Positions 1 through 8,239 of a DNA stretch of 64,000 nucleotides are shown in pieces. This stretch comes from Streptomyces sp. A2-16. Lineage in GTDB: Bacteria > Actinomycetota > Actinomycetes > Streptomycetales > Streptomycetaceae. The first letter of the stretch is position 1, and every line of letters starts with the position of its first letter. The position numbers and the translations under genes are program-made. The stretch covers positions 2,852,001-2,916,000 of the forward strand of contig NZ_CP063808.1 in the NCBI RefSeq assembly GCF_018128905.1, written 5' to 3'. The notes beneath the pieces are model-generated. The model was not told the DNA's origin. It was given only the letters and a program-made list of their open reading frames with translations, and ran no database searches.

Positions 1-42
1 GAGCCGACAGGCGGACCCCTTCTGGGGCCCGCCGCCCGACGA

Positions 43-78
43 CGAGGGGCCCGAACCGGTACCGGTTCGGGCCCCTCG
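43..78 (-). terminator. Perfect 18-bp inverted repeat downstream of pssA
   Basis: Positions 43-60 and 61-78 are exact reverse complements with no spacer, so about four central bases would form the loop. The hairpin starts 19 bases beyond the pssA stop. No long T run follows, which is usual for Streptomyces terminators. It is symmetric and could stop transcription from either side, or act as a DNA palindrome. Confidence 0.8.
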
Positions 79-96
79 GGGCGATACGGCGGAGCC

Positions 97-951
97 TTAC
101 GGCAGCTGGGCCGCCCTCGCCTCGCGCCTGTTGTCGCGGAAGTTGTTCACGCGGCGGGCCGTGGCGAACAGCGGGATCACCGCGCCCATCACCAGCTGGA
201 GCGCGCAGCCCGTCTGGAGGAGGAGCTGGCCGCTGGGGGCGCCGAACGCCCAGGCCGCGAGGAGACCCATGCCGAGGACGATCCAGGAGAGCATCGCGAC
301 CGCGAGGCGGCCCCGCGGCTTCGGGTACTCGACCCGGCTCACCATCAGCCAGGCCGTGCCCACGATCGCCAGCAGCGTCGCCACGAAGGGGAGCTCGAGG
401 AGCACGATCGAGACGACGGTGAGCGCACCGAACGGCGACGGCATGCCCTGGAAGGTGCCGTCCTTCACCGTCACACAGGAGAACCGCGCGAGTCTCAGCA
501 CCACCGCGAGGAGCACCACCACCGCTCCGACCGCGGCGACCTTCTGCGACGCGTCGTCCGCCACCATGCCGTAGACGAGGACGAAGTACGCCGGCGCGAG
601 GCCGAAGCTGATCAGGTCGGAGAGGTTGTCCAGCTCCGCGCCCATCGGCGAGGAGCGCAGCTTGCGCGCCACCAGGCCGTCGAACAGGTCGAAGACCGCC
701 GCGCACAGCATCAGGATGACCGCCGTGGCCGCGCTGTTGCGCGCCATGCCGGACTCCTGGCTGTCGGTGAGGTGCGGGATCAGGATGCCGGTGGTGGTGA
801 AGTACACCGCCATGAAGCCGCACGTGGCGTTGCCGAGGGTGAGGGTGTCCGCTATTGAGAGGCGGAGAGAAAGAGGCATCTCCTCCTCGTCGTCGACCTC
901 GTCGGCCTCGGGCACCCAGCCCGCCTGGGTCTCGGGATCAATCACGGTCAA
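97..951 (-). CDS. pssA: CDP-diacylglycerol--serine O-phosphatidyltransferase
   Basis: This integral membrane enzyme transfers phosphatidyl from CDP-diacylglycerol to serine, giving phosphatidylserine, the substrate of the psd product encoded just upstream. The CDP-alcohol phosphotransferase signature is visible: D91-G92, A95-R96, G104, D108 and D112. Several hydrophobic segments follow to the C terminus. An acidic stretch (residues 16-24) precedes the first membrane segment. The start overlaps the psd stop by 14 bases. The longest frame begins with TTG at 951, but the in-frame GTG at 945 is an equally good start; the first secure residues are around 25. Family identity is firm and the exact start is not. 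Confidence 0.93.
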   Translation of the reverse strand: MTVIDPETQAGWVPEADEVDDEEEMPLSLRLSIADTLTLGNATCGFMAVYFTTTGILIPHLTDSQESGMARNSAATAVILMLCAAVFDLFDGLVARKLRSSPMGAELDNLSDLISFGLAPAYFVLVYGMVADDASQKVAAVGAVVVLLAVVLRLARFSCVTVKDGTFQGMPSPFGALTVVSIVLLELPFVATLLAIVGTAWLMVSRVEYPKPRGRLAVAMLSWIVLGMGLLAAWAFGAPSGQLLLQTGCALQLVMGAVIPLFATARRVNNFRDNRREARAAQLP

Positions 952-1594
952 TGCGAGTCACCCCAGCCACCGTCTTCTGGCCGACCTCGACCGCGACCTC
1001 CACGCCCTCGGGCAGGTAGATGTCGACGCGCGAGCCGAAGCGGATCAGGCCGATGCGGTCACCCTGCTCGACCTTCGTCCCCTGCGGGATGTACGGCACG
1101 ATGCGACGGGCCACCGCGCCGGCGATCTGGATCATCTCGATGTCACCGAGTTCGGTGTCGAAGTGCCAGACGACGCGCTCGTTGTTCTCGCTCTCCTTGT
1201 TGAACGCCGGAACGAACCCGCCGGGGATGTGCTCGACCGACGTCACCGTGCCGGAGAGCGGCGCGCGGTTGACGTGGACGTTGAGCGGGCTCATGAAGAT
1301 CGCGACGCGGGTGCGGCCGTCCTTCCACGGCATGATGCTCTGCACCACACCGTCGGCGGGCGAGATGACCCGGCCCGGGGCGATCTCGCGCTCGGGGTCG
1401 CGGAAGAACCACAGCATGCCCGCCGCCAGCGCGGTGGCGGGCACGGCGACGGCCTTGGCGGCGCCGGACTTGCGCGCGCGTACCAGGCTCAGTGCTGCGG
1501 TGGCGACGGTCGGGAGGAGCCACGGCGATGCTCCGCGCGCGAGGCGTACGCCTGCCAGGCTGTCGCGAGGTGCAGAGGTTTGGCTGTGGGGCAT
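938..1594 (-). CDS. psd: Phosphatidylserine decarboxylase, short form
   Basis: It decarboxylates phosphatidylserine to phosphatidylethanolamine at the membrane. At 218 residues it belongs to the short bacterial Psd type. A hydrophobic N-terminal segment (about residues 25-62) is followed by FRDPERE and the SPADG motif (79-83). The self-cleavage site is G187-S188 in the RFGSR motif; the serine becomes the pyruvoyl cofactor and separates the two subunits. The ATG at 1594 is chosen over a longer frame because it has a GAAGGT ribosome-binding site and leaves room for a promoter. It is co-transcribed with pssA, which it overlaps. Confidence 0.93.
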   Translation of the reverse strand: MPHSQTSAPRDSLAGVRLARGASPWLLPTVATAALSLVRARKSGAAKAVAVPATALAAGMLWFFRDPEREIAPGRVISPADGVVQSIMPWKDGRTRVAIFMSPLNVHVNRAPLSGTVTSVEHIPGGFVPAFNKESENNERVVWHFDTELGDIEMIQIAGAVARRIVPYIPQGTKVEQGDRIGLIRFGSRVDIYLPEGVEVAVEVGQKTVAGVTRIDRD

Positions 1595-1719
1595 GGATGA
1601 CCTTCGTAGCGGATGATGCCGCGCACTAGACGGGGGACGGCGGCTTTCCGGGATCGTACCGGTCGCGGGCCACAACTGGGCAAGCCAGGAAGCCGAGTCG
1701 GCGGCTGAACCGTGTTGAC

Positions 1720-1752
1720 GGGGTGTGATCTTCTTCTCCAAGAAAACACCCC
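1720..1752 (-). terminator. Interrupted stem-loop after the ethylmalonyl-CoA operon
   Basis: Arms GGGGTGT (1720-1726) and ACACCCC (1746-1752) enclose a second stem, TTCTT (1731-1735) with AAGAA (1740-1744) around a CTCC loop. It lies 12 bases past the stop of the last operon gene and before the psd promoter region, so it probably ends the ccr-to-dehydrogenase transcript. Confidence 0.5.
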
Positions 1753-1764
1753 GTATCCGGACAT

Positions 1765-2970
1765 CTAGCCCTGGAACCGATACTCTTCGAGCAGCCTGCG
1801 ACCGATGATCATTTTCTGGATCTCGGCGGTACCTTCACCGATCAGCAGCATCGGAGCCTCACGGTAGAGGCGCTCGATCTCGTACTCCTTGGAGAAGCCG
1901 TAGCCGCCGTGGATCCGGAAGGCGTCTTCCACGACCTCTTTGCAGTATTCGGAGGCGAGGTACTTCGCCATCCCTGCTTCAAGGTCGTTTCGCTCACCGG
2001 AGTCCTTTTTGCGTGCCGCGTTGACCATCATCGCATGCGCGGCCTCGACCTTGGTAGCCATCTCGGCCAGCTTGAACTGAATCGCCTGGTGCTGGGCGAT
2101 CGGCTTGCCGAAAGTGTGACGCTGCTGGGCATACGAGACGCCCAGCTCGAAGGCACGCTGAGCGACACCGCAGCCACGCGCCGCCACATTGACGCGGCCC
2201 ACTTCCACGCCGTCCATCATTTGGTAAAAACCTCGGCCGGTGGCCCCGCCGAGCACACGATCGGCCGGAAGTCGCAGGCCATCCATGATGAGCTCGGTGG
2301 TGTCGACACCCTTGTAACCCATCTTGTCGATCTTCCCGGGGATCGTGAGGCCCGGACGGACCTCTCCGAAACCGGGCTCCTTCTCGATCAGGAAGGTCGT
2401 CATCGACTTGTGGGGCGCCGTGCCCTCGGGGTGTCCTTCGTCACTTCGGACGAGAACGGCCACCAGAGTTGACGTTCCGCCGTTCGTGAGCCACATCTTC
2501 TGGCCGTTCAGGACGTACTCGTCGCCGTCCTTGACCGCCTTCGACGTGATGGCGGACACGTCCGAACCCAGGCCCGGCTCCGACATCGAGAAGGCGCCCC
2601 GGACGTCGCCGGCCGCCATGCGCGGCAGGAAGTGGTCCTTCTGCTCCTGCGTGCCGTGCTGCTTGAGCATGTACGCCACGATGAAGTGGGTGTTGATGAT
2701 GCCGGACACCGACATCCAGCCGCGGGCGATCTCCTCCACGCACAGGGCGTACGTCAGGAGGGACTCGCCCAGACCGCCGTACTCCTCGGGGATCATCAGG
2801 CCGAACAGGCCCAACTCCTTGAGCCCGTCGACGATCTGCTGCGGGTACTCGTCGCGGTGCTCCAGCTCGGTCGCGACCGGGATGATCTCCTTGTCCACGA
2901 AGTCCCGGACGGTGGACAGGATCTCCTGCTGGATGTCGGTCAGACCGGCGGTCTGGGCGAGGCGTGCCAT
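1765..2970 (-). CDS. Methylsuccinyl-CoA dehydrogenase (acyl-CoA dehydrogenase family)
   Basis: This is a 401-residue FAD-dependent acyl-CoA dehydrogenase with N-terminal helical, central beta (FSMSEPGLGSD motif) and C-terminal helical domains. The catalytic glutamate is in the IGEGTAEIQ motif near the C terminus. By its place in the operon with ccr, ethylmalonyl-CoA mutase, mesaconyl-CoA hydratase and CoA lyase, it should oxidise (2S)-methylsuccinyl-CoA to mesaconyl-CoA. Sequence alone gives only the general family; the specific substrate is inferred from context. The ATG at 2970 is chosen because the family N terminus starts there; the longer frame runs into the upstream gene. The gap to the upstream gene is 5 bases. 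Confidence 0.85.
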   Translation of the reverse strand: MARLAQTAGLTDIQQEILSTVRDFVDKEIIPVATELEHRDEYPQQIVDGLKELGLFGLMIPEEYGGLGESLLTYALCVEEIARGWMSVSGIINTHFIVAYMLKQHGTQEQKDHFLPRMAAGDVRGAFSMSEPGLGSDVSAITSKAVKDGDEYVLNGQKMWLTNGGTSTLVAVLVRSDEGHPEGTAPHKSMTTFLIEKEPGFGEVRPGLTIPGKIDKMGYKGVDTTELIMDGLRLPADRVLGGATGRGFYQMMDGVEVGRVNVAARGCGVAQRAFELGVSYAQQRHTFGKPIAQHQAIQFKLAEMATKVEAAHAMMVNAARKKDSGERNDLEAGMAKYLASEYCKEVVEDAFRIHGGYGFSKEYEIERLYREAPMLLIGEGTAEIQKMIIGRRLLEEYRFQG

Positions 2971-2975
2971 GGGGG

Positions 2976-3482
2976 TCAGCCCTCCTGAAGTTCCGGGCGG
3001 CCGGGCTGCTCGCCGCCGCGCTCCTTGATGTAGGTCTCGGTGGGCACCATGACCTTGCGGCGGAACACGCAGACCAGCGTGCCGTCCTGCTTGTAGCCCT
3101 TGGTCTCGACGTACACGATCCCGCGGTCGTTCTTCGACTTGGAGGGCCACTTGTCGAGCACGGTCGTCTGGCCGTAGATCGTGTCGCCGTGGAAGGTCGG
3201 CGCCACGTGCTTCAGCGACTCGATCTCCAAGTTGGCGATCGCCTTGCCGGAGACGTCCGGCACGGACATGCCGAGCAGCAGGGAGTAGATGTAGTTGCCG
3301 ACCACCACGTTCTTGCCGAAGTCCGTCGTCTTCTCGGCGTAGTTGACGTCCATGTGGAGCGGGTGGTGGTTCATGGTGAGAAGGCAGAAGAGGTGGTCGT
3401 CGTACTCCGTGACCGTCTTACCGGGCCAGTGCTTGTAGACCGCCCCGACCTCGAACTCCTCGTAGGTGCGTCCGAACTGCAT
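2976..3482 (-). CDS. Mesaconyl-CoA hydratase (MaoC-like)
   Basis: A 168-residue single-hotdog MaoC-family protein. In the ethylmalonyl-CoA pathway this family hydrates mesaconyl-CoA to beta-methylmalyl-CoA. The hydratase-2 type region (HWPGKTVTEYDDHLF, then NHHPLHMD, about residues 18-45) and the hotdog helix VGNYIYSLLLGM are visible. The ATG at 3482 lies 2 bases after the stop of the lyase gene, so translation is tightly coupled. The long frame on this strand that runs upstream through the lyase gene is a shadow. Function is strongly supported by neighbours on both sides. Confidence 0.85.
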   Translation of the reverse strand: MQFGRTYEEFEVGAVYKHWPGKTVTEYDDHLFCLLTMNHHPLHMDVNYAEKTTDFGKNVVVGNYIYSLLLGMSVPDVSGKAIANLEIESLKHVAPTFHGDTIYGQTTVLDKWPSKSKNDRGIVYVETKGYKQDGTLVCVFRRKVMVPTETYIKERGGEQPGRPELQEG

Positions 3483-3484
3483 GC

Positions 3485-4444
3485 TCAGGCCTCCGGGATC
3501 TCGAACTTGGAGGTGCGCTGCATACCGGCCGCGCGGCCCTTGCCGGAGATGACCAGCGCCATCTTGCGGCTGGCCTCGTCGATCATCTCGTCGCCGAGCA
3601 TCGCCGAGCCCTTCTTGCCGCCCGCCTCGGACGTGTAGTAGTCGTACGCGTCCAGGATCAGCTCGGCGTGGTCGTAGTCCTCCTGGGAGGGCGAGAAGAT
3701 CTCGTTGGACGCCTCGACCTGGCCCGGGTGCAGCACCCACTTGCCGTCGAAACCGAGGGCCGCGGCGCGCTGGGCGACCTCGCGGTAGCCGTCGATGTTG
3801 CGGATCTGCAGGTAGGGGCCGTCGATCGCCTGGAGGTTGTTGGCACGGGCGGCCATCAGGATCTTCATGAGGATGTAGTGGTAGGCGTCCGCCGGGTAGC
3901 CGGGCGGCTGCTCGCCCACGACGAGCGACTTCATGTTGATCGACGCCATGAAGTCGGCCGGGCCGAAGATGATCGTCTCGACGCGCTGGGAGGCCGTCGC
4001 GATCTCGTTGACGTTGTTGAGGCCCTGGGCGTTCTCGATCTGCGCCTCGATGCCGATCTTGCCGACCTCGAAGCCCATCGTCTTCTCGATCTGGGTCAGC
4101 AGGAGGTCGAGCGCGACGATCTGCTCGGCCGTCTGGACCTTCGGCAGCATGATGCAGTCGAGGTTCTGGCCGGCCCCCTCGACGACCGTGACGACATCGC
4201 GGTACGTCCACTCGGTCGTCCAGTCGTTGACGCGCACGACCCTCGTCTTGCCCGTCCAGTCGCCCTCGTTGAGGAACTTGACGATGGTGTGCCGCGCCTC
4301 GGGCTTGGCGAGCGGGGCGCACGCGTCCTCCAGGTCGAGGAAGACCTGGTCCGCCGGGAGGCCCTGCGCCTTCTCCAGGAAGCGGGGGTTGCTTCCCGGT
4401 ACCGCGAGACACGAGCGGCGGGGACGCAGACGGTTGACGGTCAT
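3485..4444 (-). CDS. Beta-methylmalyl-CoA/malyl-CoA lyase (CitE family)
   Basis: A 319-residue HpcH/HpaI-CitE family CoA lyase. It should cleave beta-methylmalyl-CoA into glyoxylate and propionyl-CoA, the product-forming step of the ethylmalonyl-CoA pathway, and may also act on malyl-CoA. The N-terminal RRSCLAVPGSNPRFLEKA, the LDLEDAC segment, the metal-binding glutamate region (EAQIENAQG) and the FGPADFMAS aspartate are typical of the family. It overlaps the upstream mutase gene by 4 bases (ATGA). Citrate lyase subunit annotation is possible but unlikely, because no citrate lyase partners are present. Confidence 0.85.
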   Translation of the reverse strand: MTVNRLRPRRSCLAVPGSNPRFLEKAQGLPADQVFLDLEDACAPLAKPEARHTIVKFLNEGDWTGKTRVVRVNDWTTEWTYRDVVTVVEGAGQNLDCIMLPKVQTAEQIVALDLLLTQIEKTMGFEVGKIGIEAQIENAQGLNNVNEIATASQRVETIIFGPADFMASINMKSLVVGEQPPGYPADAYHYILMKILMAARANNLQAIDGPYLQIRNIDGYREVAQRAAALGFDGKWVLHPGQVEASNEIFSPSQEDYDHAELILDAYDYYTSEAGGKKGSAMLGDEMIDEASRKMALVISGKGRAAGMQRTSKFEIPEA

Positions 4445-6489
4445 GCGGGGACCTCCAGGGGGTCGAGCTTGTTCGCGTTGCGGATCTCGTCGACGATCCG
4501 GCCGATGATTCCGGTGATGTCGAAGTCCTTCGGGGTGAAGACCGCGGCCACTCCGGCTGCCCGCAGCTGTTCGGCGTCACCATTCGGGATGATGCCACCG
4601 GCGATCACCGGTATATCTGTGGCACCGGCCACACGGAGCCGTTCCAGGACGTCCGGCACCAGCTGGGCGTGCGAGCCGGACAGGATGGACAGGCCGACCG
4701 CGTGCACGTCCTCGGCGAGGGCCGCGTCCACGATCTGCTCCGGGGTCAGCCGGATGCCCTGGTAGACCACCTCGAAGCCGGCGTCACGCGCGCGGACGGC
4801 GATCTGCTCGGCCCCGTTGGAGTGCCCGTCCAGGCCCGGCTTGCCGACCAGGAAGCGGAGCTTGCCGACGCCGAGGTCCTTGGCGGTCACCTCGACCTTG
4901 CGGCGGACGTCGGCCATCGCCGAGCCCTCCTCCGCGGGGACCGCGACCGGCGCCGAGGAGACGCCCGTGGGCGCCCGGAACTCGCCGAACACCTCCCGCA
5001 GGGCCCCGGCCCACTCACCGGTCGTCACGCCCGCGCGGGCGCACTCCAGGGTGGCCTCCATGAGGTTGGCGGTGCCCTTCGCGGCCTCCTTCAGCTTCTC
5101 CAGCGCCTTGCAGGGGCGCGGGTGGTTGAAGGGCGGCTGGTAGCGGGTGTCGCGCCAGTGCTGGAGTCCCGCGATCACCCGGGCCTCGACGGCCGGGTCC
5201 ACCGTCTGGATCGCGGTGTCCAGGTCGGCCGTGAGCGGGTTGGGCTCGGTCGTCTCGAAGATGTTGACGCCGATGATCTTCTCTTGGCCGGATTCGATAC
5301 GGGCCCTGCGCTCGGCGTGCGACGAGACGAGCTGCGACTTCAGATAGCCCGACTCGACGGCGGCCATCGCGCCGCCCATCTCCTGGATCCGCTCGATCTC
5401 CGCGAGGGACTCCTCGACGAGCTTGCTCACCTTCGCCTCGACGACGTGCGAGCCCTCGAAGATGTCCGCGTACTCCAGCAGGTCGCTCTCGTAGGCCAGC
5501 ACCTGCTGCATCCGCAGCGACCACTGCTGGTCCCAGGGCCGGGGGAGACCGAGGGCCTCGTTCCAGGCCGGCAGCTGGACGGCACGCGCGCGTGCGTCCT
5601 TCGAGAGCGTCACGGCCAGCATCTCGAGGACGATCCGCTGGACGTTGTTCTCCGGCTGCGCCTCGGTCAGCCCTAGGGAGTTGACCTGGACGCCGTACCG
5701 GAAACGGCGGTGCTTGGGGTTCTCGATGCCGTAGCGCTCACGCGTGACCTGGTCCCAGATGCGGCCGAAGGCGCGCATCTTGCACATCTCCTCGATGAAG
5801 CGGACACCCGCGTTCACGAAGAAGGAGATACGGCCGACGACGTCGCCCATGCGCTCCTGCGGCACCTGCCCCGAGTCCCGGACGGCGTCCAGGACCGCGA
5901 TCGCCGTCGACATCGCGTACGCGATCTCCTGGACCGGCGTGGCGCCCGCCTCCTGCAGGTGGTAGCTGCAGATGTTGATCGGGTTCCACTTCGGGATGTG
6001 GGAGACCGTGTACGCGATCATGTCGGTCGTCAGACGCAGGCTCGGTCCCGGCGGGAAGACGTGCGTCCCGCGGGACAGGTACTCCTTGACGATGTCGTTC
6101 TGGGTCGTGCCCTGGAGCTGGGTGATGTCCGCGCCCTGCTCCTCGGCGACGACCTGGTAGAGCGCCAGCAGCCACATGGCGGTGGCGTTGATCGTCATCG
6201 AGGTGTTCATCTGCTCCAGGGGGATGTCCTGGAACAGCCGGCGCATGTCACCGAGGTGCGCGATCGGCACGCCGACCCGGCCCACCTCGCCGCGGGCGAG
6301 GATGTGGTCGGAGTCGTAGCCGGTCTGGGTCGGCAGGTCGAAGGCCACGGAGAGCCCTGTCTGCCCCTTGGCGAGGTTGCGCCGGTACAGCTCGTTGGAC
6401 GCCTCGGCCGTGGAGTGACCGGCGTACGTGCGCATGAGCCACGGCCGGTCCTTCTCCCGCACGCCTTCGGCGGGCTGACGCTCAGTCAT
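4441..6489 (-). CDS. meaA: Ethylmalonyl-CoA mutase (MeaA)
   Basis: A 682-residue coenzyme B12-dependent acyl-CoA mutase that converts (2R)-ethylmalonyl-CoA to (2S)-methylsuccinyl-CoA. The N-terminal barrel carries the usual mutase opening (RPWLMRTYAGHSTAEASN). The C-terminal cobalamin-binding domain starts near residue 545, with DGHSNG (554-559, H556 being the lower cobalt ligand), the LSILSGS segment and IAGGIIP. Both domains are on one chain, as in MeaA/Ecm and unlike heteromeric methylmalonyl-CoA mutases. It follows ccr with a 17-base gap. Methylmalonyl-CoA mutase is the alternative call, but the operon context favours Ecm. Confidence 0.9.
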   Translation of the reverse strand: MTERQPAEGVREKDRPWLMRTYAGHSTAEASNELYRRNLAKGQTGLSVAFDLPTQTGYDSDHILARGEVGRVGVPIAHLGDMRRLFQDIPLEQMNTSMTINATAMWLLALYQVVAEEQGADITQLQGTTQNDIVKEYLSRGTHVFPPGPSLRLTTDMIAYTVSHIPKWNPINICSYHLQEAGATPVQEIAYAMSTAIAVLDAVRDSGQVPQERMGDVVGRISFFVNAGVRFIEEMCKMRAFGRIWDQVTRERYGIENPKHRRFRYGVQVNSLGLTEAQPENNVQRIVLEMLAVTLSKDARARAVQLPAWNEALGLPRPWDQQWSLRMQQVLAYESDLLEYADIFEGSHVVEAKVSKLVEESLAEIERIQEMGGAMAAVESGYLKSQLVSSHAERRARIESGQEKIIGVNIFETTEPNPLTADLDTAIQTVDPAVEARVIAGLQHWRDTRYQPPFNHPRPCKALEKLKEAAKGTANLMEATLECARAGVTTGEWAGALREVFGEFRAPTGVSSAPVAVPAEEGSAMADVRRKVEVTAKDLGVGKLRFLVGKPGLDGHSNGAEQIAVRARDAGFEVVYQGIRLTPEQIVDAALAEDVHAVGLSILSGSHAQLVPDVLERLRVAGATDIPVIAGGIIPNGDAEQLRAAGVAAVFTPKDFDITGIIGRIVDEIRNANKLDPLEVPA

Positions 6490-6506
6490 CTATGACCCCG
6501 GGTGTC

Positions 6507-7850
6507 TCAGATGTTGCGGAAGCGGTTGATGGCGTCGAGGTGCGTGGCGCGCATCTCCTCGTCGCGCACGCCCAGGCCCTCCTCGGGGGCCAGGCACAGC
6601 ACGCCGACCTTGCCCTGGTGGAGGTTGCGGTGCACGTCGTAGGCCGCCTGGCCGGTCTCCTCCAGGGAGTACACCTTGGAGAGGGTCGGGTGGATCTTGC
6701 CCTTCGCGATGAGCCGGTTGGCCTCCCAGGCCTCGCGGTAGTTGGCGAAGTGCGAGCCGATGATCCGCTTCAGGGACATCCACAGGTAGCGGTTGTCGTA
6801 CTCGTGCATGTAGCCCGAGGTCGAGGCGCAGGTGGTGATGATGCCGCCCTTGCGGGTGACGAAGACGGAGGCGCCGAAGGTCTCGCGGCCGGGGTGCTCG
6901 AAGACGATGTCGATGTCCTCGCCGCCGGTGAGTTCGCGGATGCGCTTGCCGAAGCGCTTCCACTCCTTGGGGTCCTGGGTCCGCTCGTCCTTCCAGAACT
7001 TGTAGCCCTCGGCGTTGCGGTCGATGATCGCCTCGGCGCCCATCGAGCGGCAGATGTCCGCCTTCTGGTCGCTGGAGACGACACAGATCGGGTTGGCGCC
7101 ACCGGCGAGGGCGAACTGCGTGGCGTACGAGCCGAGTCCGCCGCTCGCGCCCCAGATCAGGACGTTGTCGCCCTGCTTCATGCCGGCGCCGTTGCGGGAG
7201 ACGAGCTGCCGGTACGCGGTGGAGTTGACCAGTCCGGGGGCGGCGGCCTCCTCCCAGCTGAGGTGGTCCGGCTTCGGCATCAGCTGGTTGGACTTGACCA
7301 GTGCGATCTCGGCGAGACCGCCGAAGTTGGTCTCGAAGCCCCAAATCCGCTGCTCGGGGTCGAGCATGGTGTCGTTGTGGCCGTCCGAGGACTCCATCTC
7401 GACCGACAGGCAGTGCGCGACGACCTCGTCACCGGGCTTCCAGGCATTGACGCCGGGGCCGGTGCGCAGCACGACGCCCGCGAGGTCGGAGCCGATGATG
7501 TGGTACGGCAGGTCGTGGCGCTTGGCCAGCTCGTTGGTGCGGCCGTAGCGCTCCAGGAACCCGAAGGTCGACAGCGGCTCGAAGATCGAGGTCCACACCG
7601 AGTTGTAGTTGACACTCGATGCCATGACGGCGACCAGGGCCTCGCCCGGGCCGAGCTCGGGCAGCGGCACGTCGTCGAGGTGGATCGACTTGCGCGGGTC
7701 CTTGTCGCGGGTCTCCAGGCCCGCGAACATCTCCGTCTCGTCCTTGTGCACGGTGATCGCGCGGTACGACTCGGGGAGCGGCATGGCGGCGAAGTCGGCC
7801 GGCGTCGAGTCCGGCGACTGGATCGCGTCCAGGATGTCCTTCACGGTCAC
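6507..7850 (-). CDS. ccr: Crotonyl-CoA carboxylase/reductase
   Basis: A 447-residue medium-chain dehydrogenase/reductase that reductively carboxylates crotonyl-CoA with NADPH and CO2 to ethylmalonyl-CoA. It is the committed step of the ethylmalonyl-CoA pathway and a supplier of ethylmalonyl extender units for polyketide synthases. The N-terminal substrate domain (ESYRAITVHKDETEMF), the nucleotide-binding motif IWGASGGLGSYATQFA and a C-terminal catalytic segment are clear. Start is GTG at 7850, preceded by GGAGG about 8 bases upstream. It is the first gene of a five-gene operon transcribed from the promoter at 8054-8082. Confidence 0.93.
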   Translation of the reverse strand: MTVKDILDAIQSPDSTPADFAAMPLPESYRAITVHKDETEMFAGLETRDKDPRKSIHLDDVPLPELGPGEALVAVMASSVNYNSVWTSIFEPLSTFGFLERYGRTNELAKRHDLPYHIIGSDLAGVVLRTGPGVNAWKPGDEVVAHCLSVEMESSDGHNDTMLDPEQRIWGFETNFGGLAEIALVKSNQLMPKPDHLSWEEAAAPGLVNSTAYRQLVSRNGAGMKQGDNVLIWGASGGLGSYATQFALAGGANPICVVSSDQKADICRSMGAEAIIDRNAEGYKFWKDERTQDPKEWKRFGKRIRELTGGEDIDIVFEHPGRETFGASVFVTRKGGIITTCASTSGYMHEYDNRYLWMSLKRIIGSHFANYREAWEANRLIAKGKIHPTLSKVYSLEETGQAAYDVHRNLHQGKVGVLCLAPEEGLGVRDEEMRATHLDAINRFRNI

Positions 7851-8053
7851 GGTGTTGCCTCCGGCGAATGGCGTCTTGAGGGGAGACGCTGAGGGTTACG
7901 TCGGTGCCGTCGGTTCGGCGGTCATGCTGTGCGGCAGCGCTTTGTGGCGCGGGAGGTTGCCTGTGACGCAGGCGTCCGGGCGGGCAGGTCGATGACTTGC
8001 TGGGACAGCCGACGTGCGAAAGGTCTCTGCACGCCGGCCGCCCGGACTCCTTC
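7851..8053 (-). other. Long 5' leader of ccr with a possible short upstream ORF
   Basis: If the promoter at 8054-8082 is used, the transcript has a leader of nearly 200 bases. It holds a 9-codon ATG-to-TAA frame (7896-7925, MTAEPTAPT) without a clear ribosome-binding site, and a small hairpin with arms GCCTG/CAGGC. I found no cobalamin-riboswitch B12 box, although the mutase needs B12. No protein-coding gene is supported here. Confidence 0.35.
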
Positions 8054-8082
8054 AACGTAAGACACCGCGTGCCACCGTGCAA
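8054..8082 (-). promoter_or_regulatory. Vegetative-type promoter of the ccr operon
   Basis: On the minus strand a TTGCAC -35 box (8077-8082) and a TACGTT -10 box (8054-8059) are separated by exactly 17 bases, a good match to the principal Streptomyces sigma consensus. It points toward ccr. Confidence 0.65.
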
Positions 8083-8095
8083 GGCACTGAGTGCC
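8069..8095. promoter_or_regulatory. Palindromic operator candidate at the ccr promoter
   Basis: GGCACT-G-AGTGCC (8083-8095) is a perfect 6-bp inverted repeat directly upstream of the -35 box. A second inverted pair, GTGCC (8069-8073) with GGCAC (8083-8087), spans the spacer and the -35 box. A regulator bound here could activate or block the ccr promoter. The nearby TetR protein is an obvious candidate. Confidence 0.45.
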
Positions 8096-8193
8096 AGAGA
8101 TTTCCCTCAGATGAAATCTTTACGTAACAAATGAGCGATGATCGATCGAACGGCGTCTGGGAGATGCCTGAAAAGGGTCCCTGACATGCCAAA

Positions 8194-8217
8194 ACGGCCA
8201 CCCCGAAGGGTGGCCGT
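8194..8217 (-). terminator. Terminator of the TetR regulator gene
   Basis: A perfect 10-bp stem (8194-8203 with 8208-8217) with a four-base CGAA loop. It is followed on the minus strand by TTTT and lies 22 bases beyond the regulator's stop codon. It separates that gene from the ccr promoter. Confidence 0.85.
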
Positions 8218-8239
8218 CATCACAACGTCGAAGAGCCGC

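Noticed and set aside
7851..8053. Cobalamin riboswitch in the ccr leader
   Set aside because: The B12-box sequence and its surrounding stems are absent.
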